A stretch of 64,000 nucleotides of DNA from Luteococcus sanguinis (GCF_039527675.1 NZ_BAAAKI010000004.1:467223-531222), one strand, 5' to 3'. Counted from the first letter of the stretch, positions 8,234-18,597 are shown. Program-made: numbers and translations. Notes: a model not told the origin generated them from the letters alone.

Positions 8234-10120
8234 TTGAGCACGACCCGCTTGACCCATGCCCTCACCGAGCTGCGCGACTCCCTCGCGCCCGTTCGGCTGC
8301 CGCTGCCGCTGCCCGGCGCCACCGATCAGGCACGGCAGGCGAAGGAGATGCAGCGCCAGCTGGACGACTACATCCTGCCGCGCCTCGAGACCATCGAGGC
8401 CCCCCTGCTGGCGGTTGTCGGTGGCTCCACCGGCGCCGGAAAGTCGACGCTGGTGAACTCCCTGATCGGCCGCGTCGTCACCCAGCCAGGTGTCATCCGT
8501 CCCACGACCAAGTCCCCGGTGCTGATCCACCACCCCGACGACGAGCGTTGGTTCAACGACGACCGCATCCTGCCGGGGCTGGTGCGCTCGAAGGTGTCGT
8601 CCAATGACTCCTACTCGCTGCACCTGGTCGCCGAGCCCTCGCTGCCCAAGGGGCTCGCCGTGCTTGACGCGCCCGACGTCGACTCGGTGGTCGAGCAGAA
8701 CCGCAAGCTTGCGGCGCAGCTCCTGCAGGCGGCCGACCTGTGGGTCTTCGTGACCTCCGCCGCCCGCTACGCCGACGCCGTCCCGTGGGACTTCCTGAAG
8801 CAGGCCGTTGACCGTTCCGCTGCCGTAGCCGTCGTCCTCGACCGCGTCCCGCCGGCCGCGATGAACCAGGTGCCGCCGCACTTGGGCCAGCTGATGACAC
8901 AGCGCGGCCTGGCCGACTCGCCGCTGTTCGCCGTCCCCGAGACCGAGACCGATGAGCAGGGCCTGCTGCCTGATGCCGCCGTCTCGCCGATCCGCACCTG
9001 GCTGGCCACCCTGGCCGCCGACCAGAGCTCGCGCCAGCGCGTCGTCCTGCAGACCCTGGACGGCGCGATCGGCTCCTTGGCCGCGAAGGCCCCCGGCATC
9101 GCCGACGCCGTCGACGAGCAGGCCGAGCAGTTCGACCAGCTGCGTGCGGACGCACAGGCCAGCTACGCCGAGGCGGTGCGCACGGTCGGCGTCCAGTCCG
9201 CCGACGGCACCCTGCTTCGCGGCGAGGTGCTGGCCCGCTGGCAGGACTTCGTCGGCACCGGCGAATTCATGCGGACGGTGGAGCAGAAGGTCGGTTGGCT
9301 GCGCGACCGGATGTGGGGCGCCATCAAGGGATCCCCGCCGCAGGCGGACGACGTGCAGGTCGCGGTCGAATCCGGGCTGGAGGCGCTGATCGTCGCCGAG
9401 GGCAATGCTGCTGCCGAACGCGCCGAGAGCGCCTGGATGGCGACCCCCGCCGGACGGGAAGCCCTGCGCCAGCGCACGGGCGAGGACCTCTCGCACGCGT
9501 CATCGGGTTTCTCGGCCCAGGTCGAGCGGGCGATCCGCGACTGGCAGGGCGACGTGATGGAGCTCGTCTCCAGCGCAGGCATGGGCAAGCGGGCGCAGGC
9601 CCGCTACATGGCGTTGGGTGTCAACGGCGTTTCGGTGGCGCTGATGATCGCCGTCTTCGCCCAGACCGGCGGCATCACCGGCGCCGAGGTCGGCATCGCG
9701 GGTGGTTCGGCGGTGCTCTCGCAGCGCGTCCTGGAGGCCGTATTCGGTGACGATGCCGTCCGTCGCCTCGCCACCCAGGCCAAGAACTCGCTCGACGAGC
9801 GCGTCGAGGGGCTGATGGCCGGCGAGCTGGCCCGTTTCGACGAGGCGATCGCCAACCTGGCCGCCGACCGCGAGCACGCGGACCGGATCCGCGTCGCCGC
9901 AGGGCAGGTCGCGGCTGCCCGCCACGCCGGCTACGAGGATGCGATCGCCATGGCCAATGACCGGCAGGTGCCGCCCGCCGCGCCCGAGCAGTACGCGATC
10001 GCGGCGGGGCGCAGTGCGCTGGGCACCTCGTCCCCGAACGAGCAGGTGTTGTTGAATCGCGTCTCCGCCCCCGCAGCCGAGGTGGTCGACGCCGAGATCA
10101 TCCACGAACAGGAGCAGTGA
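8234..10120 (+). CDS. Dynamin-like GTPase, first of a pair
   Basis: A 628-residue large GTPase. The P-loop GGSTGAGKSTLVNSL is near residue 65-78, a switch-I threonine lies in RPTTKSP, and DAPDVDSV is G3. The usual NKxD is replaced by VVLDRVP. A long helical region follows, with a hydrophobic stretch (GVNGVSVALMIAVFAQTGGITG) that may insert in the membrane. The start is a TTG at 8234 with GGGAGA six nt upstream. The next GTPase gene overlaps its stop by one base, so the two products are made together. Paired dynamin-like proteins in bacteria remodel membranes; the role here is inferred only. Confidence 0.82.
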   Translation: MSTTRLTHALTELRDSLAPVRLPLPLPGATDQARQAKEMQRQLDDYILPRLETIEAPLLAVVGGSTGAGKSTLVNSLIGRVVTQPGVIRPTTKSPVLIHHPDDERWFNDDRILPGLVRSKVSSNDSYSLHLVAEPSLPKGLAVLDAPDVDSVVEQNRKLAAQLLQAADLWVFVTSAARYADAVPWDFLKQAVDRSAAVAVVLDRVPPAAMNQVPPHLGQLMTQRGLADSPLFAVPETETDEQGLLPDAAVSPIRTWLATLAADQSSRQRVVLQTLDGAIGSLAAKAPGIADAVDEQAEQFDQLRADAQASYAEAVRTVGVQSADGTLLRGEVLARWQDFVGTGEFMRTVEQKVGWLRDRMWGAIKGSPPQADDVQVAVESGLEALIVAEGNAAAERAESAWMATPAGREALRQRTGEDLSHASSGFSAQVERAIRDWQGDVMELVSSAGMGKRAQARYMALGVNGVSVALMIAVFAQTGGITGAEVGIAGGSAVLSQRVLEAVFGDDAVRRLATQAKNSLDERVEGLMAGELARFDEAIANLAADREHADRIRVAAGQVAAARHAGYEDAIAMANDRQVPPAAPEQYAIAAGRSALGTSSPNEQVLLNRVSAPAAEVVDAEIIHEQEQ

Positions 10121-11742
10121 TGGCCCGCCGCACCGAAGACCGCCTCACCGTCGCTGATCGAGTCAAGGCGCTGGGGGAGGTCGTCCAGCTCTCCGAGGGA
10201 CGTGCCGAGGAAACGCTCGTCGAACGTGCCCGCTCCGTGGTCGCCCACACCGACAAGCGCCTCGCCTTCTCCGGCGACATCACGGTCGTCGCGCTGGCCG
10301 GCGCGACCGGTTCGGGCAAGTCATCCACCTTCAATGCCCTGTCGGGAACCCAGCTCGCCGAACCGGGCGTCACCCGTCCGACGACCTCGAAGGCAATGGC
10401 CGCCTTCTGGGGCGACGAGATCCCCGAGGGTCTGCTCGACTGGCTGGACGTGCCGCGGCGGCACCTGGTCAGCGGTGGCATGCCGGAGCTCAAGGGCCTG
10501 GTCTTGCTGGACCTGCCAGACCACGACTCCACCGAACGCGCGCACCGCGACGAGGTGGATCGCCTGGTGCAGCTGGTCGACATGTTCATCTGGGTGGTCG
10601 ACCCGCAGAAGTACGCCGACGCCGCACTGCACGACCGCTACCTCAAGCCGCTGGCCCAGCACGCCGAGGTGATGATGGTGGTGCTCAACCAGGTCGACCG
10701 GTTGAGCCCAGAGCAGGCCGAGCAGGCGCTCAAGGATCTGCGTCGCCTGCTCGACTCCGAAGGGCTTGGCAGTGCACAGCTGTGCGCCATCAGTGCCCAC
10801 ACCGGGCAGGGAGTGGACGAGTTGCGCCGCCAGCTCTCGACCGCGATCCAGAACAAGCAGATGGCGGCCAAGCGCCTCGAGGCGGACGTCGTCCAGGTCG
10901 GACGACAGCTCAGCGAAGACATCGGCTACGCCCGCACCAACGAGGTCGACGGGCCCGAGATCCGCCAGCTGGACAAGGCACTGAGTGAGGCGGCCGGCGT
11001 CCCGATCGTGACCGACGCCGTGCTCAAGGCGATGCGTCGCCGCGGCACCCTGGCGACAGGTTGGCCCGCAATCAGCTGGGTCAAGCGGCTGCGGCCCGAC
11101 CCCCTGCGCCGCCTGCACCTGGAGAAGGTGCAGATCGGACGCAAGACCGAGCTGGAACCGGCGCGCGTGCAGCGCAGCGGCCTGCCTGGATTCAACGGCG
11201 TTCAGCAGGCGCGGGTCGACTCGGCCGTCCGCGCCCTGGCCGACAGTGCATCGAATGGACTGCCGCGAGGGTGGGCGAATGCGGTGCGCGACGCCTCCCG
11301 GACCGACGAGAAGTTCCTCCCCGACGAGCTCGACAAGGCCGTCGCCACCACCGACCTCGCGATGGACCGCGGGCAGGGCTACTGGAAGATCTTCCAGGTG
11401 CTGCAGTACCTGCTGATCACCGCGGTGGTCGTGGGTCTGGGGTGGCTGGGCGCGCGGATGGCGATGATCTACTTCGGCGCACCACCACTGCCGATCGGGC
11501 CCTACTGGCATGGCTGGGCCACGCCGACGCTGCTGGTGGTCGGAGGAACACTGGCCGGCGTACTGCTGGCCCTGTTGAGCCGCGTCTTCGTGGAGATCAC
11601 CGCGCGGGCCAAGGCACGACGGGCCGAGGCGGTGCTCACCAAGGCGATCCACCAGGTGAGCCAGCGAATGGTCGTCGACCCCGTCAACGCCGAACTGCGC
11701 CGCTACGAGCAGGCAAAGGCGGCTGCGGCCCGCACCCGCTGA
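10120..11742 (+). CDS. Dynamin-like/Era-type GTPase with C-terminal membrane anchor, second of a pair
   Basis: A 540-residue GTPase. The P-loop is ALAGATGSGKSSTFNAL (near residue 60-75), with RPTTSKAM as switch I, LDLPDHDS as G3 and LNQVDRL as a canonical G4. Near the C-terminus two membrane segments (LLITAVVVGLGWLGARMAMIYF and LLVVGGTLAGVLLALL) are followed by a basic helix. The ATG at 10120 overlaps the preceding stop as TGATG and has AGGAG at ~6 nt; the in-frame GTG one codon earlier is less well spaced. Probably forms a heteromeric complex with the upstream GTPase. Ends tail-to-tail against rlmA with no gap. Confidence 0.82.
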   Translation: MARRTEDRLTVADRVKALGEVVQLSEGRAEETLVERARSVVAHTDKRLAFSGDITVVALAGATGSGKSSTFNALSGTQLAEPGVTRPTTSKAMAAFWGDEIPEGLLDWLDVPRRHLVSGGMPELKGLVLLDLPDHDSTERAHRDEVDRLVQLVDMFIWVVDPQKYADAALHDRYLKPLAQHAEVMMVVLNQVDRLSPEQAEQALKDLRRLLDSEGLGSAQLCAISAHTGQGVDELRRQLSTAIQNKQMAAKRLEADVVQVGRQLSEDIGYARTNEVDGPEIRQLDKALSEAAGVPIVTDAVLKAMRRRGTLATGWPAISWVKRLRPDPLRRLHLEKVQIGRKTELEPARVQRSGLPGFNGVQQARVDSAVRALADSASNGLPRGWANAVRDASRTDEKFLPDELDKAVATTDLAMDRGQGYWKIFQVLQYLLITAVVVGLGWLGARMAMIYFGAPPLPIGPYWHGWATPTLLVVGGTLAGVLLALLSRVFVEITARAKARRAEAVLTKAIHQVSQRMVVDPVNAELRRYEQAKAAAARTR

Positions 11743-12570
11743 TCAGCACACCTCCCAGACGCTGGCGACGAAGTGGACGCTGATCGCCAGCTCCTGGGTC
11801 GCCGCGACCCTATCCCCGCCCTCGCGGGGCGAGTTCCAGCGGTAGGGGGTCATGCCCCAGACCTCCATCACCTCGTCGTTCGACGTCAGCTCCACCTCCT
11901 CGATGAATCGCCGCTGCTCGACCAGGCGCCAACCCCCGGGCACCTCGAAGGCCTCGTCATGGTCGACACCGTGGCCATAGACCAGGCGGCGCAGCTGGTT
12001 CAGGTGGCTGGCCCCCGGGCGGACGATGACCGCCCGGCTCCCGGGATGCACCACACGGTTGAACTCGGCCTCGTGGATCGGGCTCATCACGCTGGCGAGC
12101 AGGTCCACCGAGGCGTCGGTTACCGGGATGTCGATCACCGAGGCCACGGCGCACAGCGCTCCCGGCGCCCGTCTGGCCGACATCCGGACGGCCGGGCGGG
12201 AGATGTCCATCGCGACGGCCGGTCGCGTCCCCGCCGGTGCCATCGCCGCCGTGAAGGTGCCCTCCCCGCAGCCGACGTCCAACAGCCGTCCGGTCGGGTC
12301 GACGTCGGCGACGAGCGCAGCCAGACCCTCGGTCAGGCATCGGTAGTGACCGCGGTCGAGGAAGCGGCGCCGCGCGGCGACCATGTCGGCGTCGTCGCCG
12401 ATCACCTCCTTGCGCGCGCGACCCGGGCGCAGCAGGTTGACGAAACCCTCCTTGGCCCGGTCGAAGTGGTGGTTCGAGGTGCAGACGAGTTCGCGCTCAA
12501 GCACCGCCACCGGCTCGCGGCACAGCGGGCACGCCAGCATCGGATGGAGCGTTGGGTCCAGGGCTGGCAT
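11743..12570 (-). CDS. RlmA-family 23S rRNA (guanine-N1)-methyltransferase
   Basis: A 275-residue SAM-dependent methyltransferase. The N-terminal zinc finger (CPLC ... CTSNHHF) and DRAKEGFVNLL are characteristic of RlmA/TlrB proteins, which methylate G745 or G748 of 23S rRNA. The SAM-binding motif is GRLLDVGCGEGTF near residue 95. TlrB members confer tylosin resistance; the sequence alone does not say which guanine is used. TAGGGT lies 6 nt before the ATG (12577-12582), indicating a leaderless transcript. The stop abuts that of the convergent GTPase gene. Confidence 0.85.
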   Translation of the reverse strand: MPALDPTLHPMLACPLCREPVAVLERELVCTSNHHFDRAKEGFVNLLRPGRARKEVIGDDADMVAARRRFLDRGHYRCLTEGLAALVADVDPTGRLLDVGCGEGTFTAAMAPAGTRPAVAMDISRPAVRMSARRAPGALCAVASVIDIPVTDASVDLLASVMSPIHEAEFNRVVHPGSRAVIVRPGASHLNQLRRLVYGHGVDHDEAFEVPGGWRLVEQRRFIEEVELTSNDEVMEVWGMTPYRWNSPREGGDRVAATQELAISVHFVASVWEVC

Positions 12571-12576
12571 GCGTCA

Positions 12577-12582
12577 ACCCTA
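12577..12582 (-). promoter_or_regulatory. -10 element of the rlmA-like gene (leaderless)
   Basis: TAGGGT on the minus strand, 6 nt before the start codon. Confidence 0.5.
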
Positions 12583-12605
12583 GCCAGCGCATGGTGGGTC
12601 GTGAG

Positions 12606-12651
12606 TTGTCCACAGCCGTCGCGTGACGGAGGAATTGTCCACAGGGGACAA
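12606..12651 (+). promoter_or_regulatory. Two DnaA boxes and a palindrome upstream of ssb
   Basis: TTGTCCACA occurs at 12606-12614 and 12635-12643, same orientation, 29 bp apart. The second is also half of a palindrome, TTGTCC-ACAGG-GGACAA (12635-12651). The sites lie about 80-120 bp before ssb. Confidence 0.5.
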
Positions 12652-12726
12652 GCCTCGCTGACGAGCGACTGCGCAGAAAAACAAGAGTGACAAGGAGAGG
12701 GGCACACCACACGTCAAGGAGGAAGC

Positions 12727-13251
12727 ATGCAGGACATCCAGATCACGCTGACCGGCAATGTCGGTACGGACATCGATCTCGCCCATGGCGAGGGTTGGGC
12801 GCGGGCGAGTTTCCGGCTCGCGGTCACGCCGCGCCAGCTACGGCAGGGCCAGTGGGTGGACGCGGAGACCACCTGGGTGCAGGCCAACTGCTGGGGCCGG
12901 CTCGCATCGAACGTCAAGGCTTCGCTCTCCAAGGGCGACCCGGTGCTGGTCCAGGGCCGGCTGCGCACGCAAGCCTGGCTGAAGGACGGCATCCGCAACG
13001 AGCGGCTGGTCGTCGAGGTCGCCACCATCGGCCATGACCTGAGCCGGGGGACCGCACAGTTCGTCCGCTCCGGCGCGAAGGTGCGCACCACCGAGGGCGA
13101 CGTGATTGACCCGACCACCGGTGAGCTCTATGCCGAGGCGCAGCTGTCGGCTGCCGTCAGCGACGCCGTCGAACCGCCCACCGACGAGGATGTGGCGCGC
13201 GCGGAACTGGATGCCGCCGAGCGCGGGGAACTGGTCACGCCGGTGAAGTGA
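12727..13251 (+). CDS. ssb: Single-stranded DNA-binding protein
   Basis: A 174-residue OB-fold protein: MQDIQITLTGNVGTDID, TWVQANCWGRLASNVKASL and VLVQGRLRTQ are conserved SSB blocks. The C-terminus is acidic but lacks the DDxPF tip used for partner recruitment, and this gene is not next to rpsF/rpsR/rplI. It is therefore probably the accessory SSB (SsbB-like), although binding and tetramer residues look intact. A strong ribosome-binding site, AAGGAGGA, precedes the ATG. DnaA-box-like sites lie upstream. Confidence 0.88.
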   Translation: MQDIQITLTGNVGTDIDLAHGEGWARASFRLAVTPRQLRQGQWVDAETTWVQANCWGRLASNVKASLSKGDPVLVQGRLRTQAWLKDGIRNERLVVEVATIGHDLSRGTAQFVRSGAKVRTTEGDVIDPTTGELYAEAQLSAAVSDAVEPPTDEDVARAELDAAERGELVTPVK

Positions 13252-13354
13252 GCTGCCAGTTCCGTGCGGCAAGGGCGGGGTGCTCGGGCTGGCATAATGG
13301 GCGACGTTTGCCGCCCCAGCTCGGGCACCCTCTATCGAAGGACGTTCTGCCGAC

Positions 13355-15037
<1,683 letters not shown>

Positions 15038-15090
15038 TCCGGGAGCCCAACGGACTCTTCACCGAGCTCCACTGCTCAGCTGTTGGGGCT

Positions 15091-15158
15091 GGCCGGCGTC
15101 GTGGGCTGGCCGTCGTCGTGGGCTGGCCGTCGTCGTGGGCTGGCCGTCGCCGCGGGCT
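15091..15158. repeat. 17-bp tandem repeat, four copies
   Basis: Unit GGCCGTCGTCGTGGGCT, at 15091-15107, 15108-15124, 15125-15141 and 15142-15158. The two central copies are identical; the outer ones differ at one or two positions. It lies between two convergent genes. Confidence 0.9.
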
Positions 15159-15165
15159 GCGAACC

Positions 15166-15528
15166 TCAGTGCAGCTCGCAGGCGTCGGTGCCACCGGGCA
15201 ACTGGTGCCGGTGCGCGGCCACCTCGCGGTAGACGACGGCGCCCAGCCAGCTGACCGGGGGAGTCGCCAGCAGCCGTCCAGCGACCCGGTGCGCCGGGCC
15301 GCCGGTGCCCAACGCGGCGGCGAACGCCTCTGCACCGAAATGGACCTGATTGTCTGCGCCGACGAACGGGACCTGGCGGAGCGCGCGGCGTTCGTCGACG
15401 CCGAATTGAGCGAGCCGCGCGGGCGTCATGGGCTCGATCAAGCAACCGAGTGACCAGCCCTGCATCCGGCGCGCTGTGGCCGTGCAGAAGCCACAGTCGG
15501 GGTCGTAGAGCAGCACGCCGTCATTCAC
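15166..15528 (-). CDS. DCC-family thiol-disulfide oxidoreductase (DUF393)
   Basis: A 120-residue small protein with DPDCGFC near the N-terminus, the DxxCxxC signature of the DCC family. Family members have a thioredoxin-like fold, but physiological partners are mostly unknown. GAVVYREVAAHRHQLPGG forms the typical C-terminal segment. GAGGTGA precedes the ATG and TAGGCT lies 10 nt upstream of the start. Divergent from the MFS gene. Confidence 0.85.
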   Translation of the reverse strand: MNDGVLLYDPDCGFCTATARRMQGWSLGCLIEPMTPARLAQFGVDERRALRQVPFVGADNQVHFGAEAFAAALGTGGPAHRVAGRLLATPPVSWLGAVVYREVAAHRHQLPGGTDACELH

Positions 15529-15566
15529 CTCGCCAGCCTAGACGCGGCCAGGATCCACGAGCGGAC

Positions 15567-15572
15567 TAGCAT
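15567..15572 (+). promoter_or_regulatory. -10 element of the MFS gene (leaderless)
   Basis: TAGCAT ends 6 nt before the GTG start at 15579. Confidence 0.5.
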
Positions 15573-15578
15573 CGCGGG

Positions 15579-16895
15579 GTGCCAGAGCCGCAGAAGAAGT
15601 CCGTCCTCATCGACCTCGCGCCCTTCCGCGCGTCGCGGCCCTTCACGTACATGTGGATTGGCGCGCTGGTCACCGGCATCGGCAACCTGCTCACCTCGGT
15701 CGCCGTCGGCCTGCACATCTACGACCTCACCGGCTCGACCTTCATGGTCTCCCTGGTCGGCGTCATCGCACTCGTCCCCACCATGGTCGCCGGGCTGTGG
15801 GGCGGGGGAATGGTCGACCGGCACGACCGTCGTCTGGTCGCGCTGGGCGCCGCGATGTTGGCGTGGACGTCCACGTTGGTCATCGCCTTGCTGGCCTGGA
15901 CCGGCCACGAGACCGTCTGGTCGCTCTACCTGCTCAGCGCCCTCAACGCGGTCGGTGCCGGGCTCGCGTCCTCGTCCCGATCGGCGATGGTGCCCTCGCT
16001 CGTCCCCGCCGACCTGCTGCCCGCCGCGGGCGCCCTGAACGGCATGAGCATGGGCATCGTGCTCACCACCGGTCCGGCACTTGCCGGGCTCCTCGTGGGA
16101 CGCGTCGGCTATGCCTGGACCTACTCCCTCGACGTCCTGCTCTTCTGCGGCAGCTTCCTCGGCTTGTGGGCGCTGCCCGCGATGCGTCCCGAGACGACCA
16201 GCGAGCACAAGGGACTGGCTGCCATCAAGGAGTCCGCGCGCTTCATCGCGCGTAGCCCCGTCGTGGCGATGAGCTTCGTCGTCGACATCATCGCCATGAC
16301 CTTCGGCAACCCGCGCTCGCTGTTCCCGGCCGTCGGTGCCGTGGCCGTGGGCGGTGGTCCGCTCACCGCGGGCATCCTCGCGGCCGCCTCCGCCGTGGGC
16401 GCGATCGTCTGCTCCGGCTTCAGCGGACGCATCGTCACCTGGCGCCGCCACGGACGGGCGGTGAACCTGGCGATCATCGCCTACGGGGCCTTCGCCGCGG
16501 GCTTCGGTCTGGTGCTGCTGGCCACCATCACCGGACGCCTGCCCGGCGGCGTCGGCACCCTCAGCCACACCAACCACGGTGCGCTGTGGGCGTCCATCGT
16601 GATGCTCGTCGGGATGGGTGCCAGCGACAATGTCTCGGCGATCTTCCGCAACACCATCTTGCTGCAGGCCGTCCCCGACTCGATTCGCGGACGCATGCAG
16701 GGGATCTACATCATGGTCGTCACCGGTGGTCCGAGGGTGGGGGACGCCTTCGTGGGCGTTGCCGCGCTGGCCGCTGTCTGGGCGCCGCCGCTGATCGGGG
16801 GGCTGGTGATCATGGCAGCCATCGCTGCCCTGGTCAGGCTCGTCCCCGCCTTCCACCGCTACGAAGCCGGTGCGCAGACCCGTCTCGCTGACTGA
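15579..16895 (+). CDS. MFS exporter, EntS-like
   Basis: A 438-residue transporter with about 12 predicted membrane helices. It begins FTYMWIGALVTGIGNLLTSVAVGLHIYDLTGS and has the motif-A loop GGGMVDRHDRRLV between helices 2 and 3. This resembles the EntS/multidrug subgroup of the major facilitator superfamily. No siderophore or resistance genes flank it, so the substrate is unknown. The GTG start is preferred because a TAGCAT -10 lies 6 nt upstream and no Shine-Dalgarno is present. Confidence 0.85.
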   Translation: MPEPQKKSVLIDLAPFRASRPFTYMWIGALVTGIGNLLTSVAVGLHIYDLTGSTFMVSLVGVIALVPTMVAGLWGGGMVDRHDRRLVALGAAMLAWTSTLVIALLAWTGHETVWSLYLLSALNAVGAGLASSSRSAMVPSLVPADLLPAAGALNGMSMGIVLTTGPALAGLLVGRVGYAWTYSLDVLLFCGSFLGLWALPAMRPETTSEHKGLAAIKESARFIARSPVVAMSFVVDIIAMTFGNPRSLFPAVGAVAVGGGPLTAGILAAASAVGAIVCSGFSGRIVTWRRHGRAVNLAIIAYGAFAAGFGLVLLATITGRLPGGVGTLSHTNHGALWASIVMLVGMGASDNVSAIFRNTILLQAVPDSIRGRMQGIYIMVVTGGPRVGDAFVGVAALAAVWAPPLIGGLVIMAAIAALVRLVPAFHRYEAGAQTRLAD

Positions 16896-16937
16896 CCCGC
16901 CGGGAATGCGCGCGCCGCCACGGCGGTTGGGCCCACC

Positions 16938-18020
16938 ATGAGCCCCTTGCTTTTCCAGCCCATCACCCTGCGCGACCTGACCATCAAGAACCGGGTCTGG
17001 GTCGCACCCATGTGCCAGTACTCGGTCGAGGAGCAGGACGGCGTCCCGACCGATTGGCATCTGGTGCACCTCGGGGCCTTCGCCCAAGGTGGCTTCGGTC
17101 TGGTGCTCAGCGAGGCGACCGCGGTGTCCCCGGAGGGACGGATCAGCCCGCAGGACACCGGCCTGTGGAACGACGAGCAGGTGACGGCCTGGCATCGCAT
17201 CACCGACTTCGCCCACAGCCAGGGCGCCGCTATCGGCGTCCAGCTGGCCCATGCCGGCCGCAAGGCGAGCACCCTGCGTGGCTTCCCCGGGGAGCCATCC
17301 GGCATCGCCTCCGCCGAGCAGGGTGGCTGGCCCGTCGTCGGACCCTCCGCGCTCGCCTTCGACGGATTGTTGGAGCCCACCGCCCTGGACGAATCCGGTC
17401 TCGACAAGGTGGTGGACGACTTCCGCGCCGCCGCACTGCGGGCCAAGAGCGCCGGCTTCGATGTCGTGGAGGTGCACGCTGCCCACGGATACCTGTTGCA
17501 CCAATTCCTGTCGCCGCTGTCCAACCAGCGCACCGACGAGTACGGCGGCGACTTCGACAACCGCATCCGGCTGTTGCTGAGGGTGGTCGATGCGGTCCGG
17601 GAGGTGTGGACCTCGGCCCTGTTCGTCCGCCTCTCCGCGACGGACTGGGTGCCGGGCCAGGGTTGGGACGAGGACCAGTCGGTCGAGCTCTCGCGTCATT
17701 TGCGCGAGCACGGGGTCGACCTGGTTGACGTCTCGACCGGTGGCAATGTGCGGGCATCCATTCCGGTCGGTCCGGGCTACCAGGTCAGGTTCGCCGAGGC
17801 GATCCGGCAGCAGGCCGAGGTCCCGACCGGCGCGGTCGGCCTGATCACCGAGCCCGTCCAGGCCGAACAACTTCTGGTCGACGGGCAGGCCGACGTCGTT
17901 CTGTTGGCCCGCGCGGCCCTGCGGGAGCCGCACTGGCCCCAGCGCGCAGCCCATGAGCTGGGTCTCCCGGCCTCCGAGACGCCGTACCCGCCACAACACG
18001 TCCGCGGCGCCTGGGCCTGA
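16938..18020 (+). CDS. NADPH dehydrogenase, Old Yellow Enzyme family (YqjM/NamA-like)
   Basis: A 360-residue FMN-dependent ene-reductase with a TIM barrel. NRVWVAPMCQYS is the YqjM-type N-terminus, with the Cys that tunes the flavin. HAGRKAS and HAAHGYLLHQFLSP carry substrate and FMN contacts, and FVRLSATDW and the VGLITEP segment follow. It reduces activated C=C bonds; the natural substrate is unknown. It follows the MFS gene by 42 nt on the same strand and may be co-transcribed. Confidence 0.9.
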   Translation: MSPLLFQPITLRDLTIKNRVWVAPMCQYSVEEQDGVPTDWHLVHLGAFAQGGFGLVLSEATAVSPEGRISPQDTGLWNDEQVTAWHRITDFAHSQGAAIGVQLAHAGRKASTLRGFPGEPSGIASAEQGGWPVVGPSALAFDGLLEPTALDESGLDKVVDDFRAAALRAKSAGFDVVEVHAAHGYLLHQFLSPLSNQRTDEYGGDFDNRIRLLLRVVDAVREVWTSALFVRLSATDWVPGQGWDEDQSVELSRHLREHGVDLVDVSTGGNVRASIPVGPGYQVRFAEAIRQQAEVPTGAVGLITEPVQAEQLLVDGQADVVLLARAALREPHWPQRAAHELGLPASETPYPPQHVRGAWA

Positions 18021-18059
18021 ACCGCCTGGGCCGGAACCGCGGGCGTTTCGTGTGCTGGC

Positions 18060-18210
18060 CGGGATCTCTGCCGATCTGGAGCTCCCAGCCAATCCCACGG
18101 ACGCCTACACGCGTCGCCTGCTGGCCTCACTGCCCGTCCCCGACCCGACCGAGCAGGCCGGGCGACGCGCCGAACTGGCGCGGATCGCGGCCGAGGCCAC
18201 GGGGGCCTGA
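18060..18210 (+). pseudogene. Remnant: C-terminus of an oligopeptide-type ABC transporter ATPase
   Basis: The frame ending at the TGA 18208-18210 encodes NPTDAYTRRLLASLPVPDP then EQAGRRAEL. This is the family-specific tail found after the ATPase domain of Dpp/Opp proteins (normally ANPxHPYTRxLLxSxPxPDP). No Walker or signature motifs precede it, and the upstream part runs into the OYE gene. So only about 45 codons survive. It suggests that a peptide transporter operon was deleted here. Confidence 0.6.
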
Positions 18211-18269
18211 GGAACGGTCAGTCCCGATCGACCACCGAGTTCGGCGGTCGATCGGGACTGACCGGTTCC
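18211..18269. terminator. Long hairpin, candidate bidirectional terminator
   Basis: GGTCAGTCCCGATCGACC (18216-18233) is perfectly complementary to GGTCGATCGGGACTGACC (18246-18263), and the flanking GGAAC/GTTCC also pairs. The stem exceeds 20 bp. There is no T-tract. It separates convergent genes. Confidence 0.65.
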
Positions 18270-18273
18270 TTGA

Positions 18274-18597
18274 TCAGGGCATCTGGATCTCGCCGAGTTC
18301 GCTCCAGTCGTCCTGGGGGATCTCGTAGCTGATCACCTTGGGGCGGCTCGCCGCGTACTGTCCCTGCTCGGCCATCGCCTTCTGGAAGTGCTCGCTGTTG
18401 ACGTGCGCCGAACCGGCCTCGCCGTCGCGGTAGGCCTCGACCAGGACGTACTCGCACGGGTTGTCGACGCTGCGGGACCAGTCGAACCACAGGCAACCGG
18501 GCTCGGCGCGGCATGCCTGGGTGAACTCACGCGTGAGGTCCATGAACTGGTCGGCGTACTCGGGCTTGACGTCCCACTTGACGGTGATCGTGATCAT
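18274..18597 (-). CDS. Antibiotic biosynthesis monooxygenase (ABM) domain protein, YgiN-like
   Basis: A 107-residue cofactor-free dimeric alpha/beta-barrel protein: MITITVKWDVKPEYADQF, FTQACRAEPGCLWFDWSRS and YVLVEAYRD followed by HVNSEHFQ with the conserved His. Homologues include quinol monooxygenases. The ATG at 18597 is chosen; CACAAT lies about 13 nt upstream and GGGGG just before the start. Substrate unknown. Confidence 0.85.
   Translation of the reverse strand: MITITVKWDVKPEYADQFMDLTREFTQACRAEPGCLWFDWSRSVDNPCEYVLVEAYRDGEAGSAHVNSEHFQKAMAEQGQYAASRPKVISYEIPQDDWSELGEIQMP

Noticed and set aside
15091..15158. Possible CRISPR array
   Set aside because: The repeats are contiguous 17-mers without spacers, and no cas gene is present.
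15525..18098. 857-codon open frame on the minus strand
   Set aside because: Shadow of the MFS and OYE genes; low-complexity His/Gly/Arg-rich translation.
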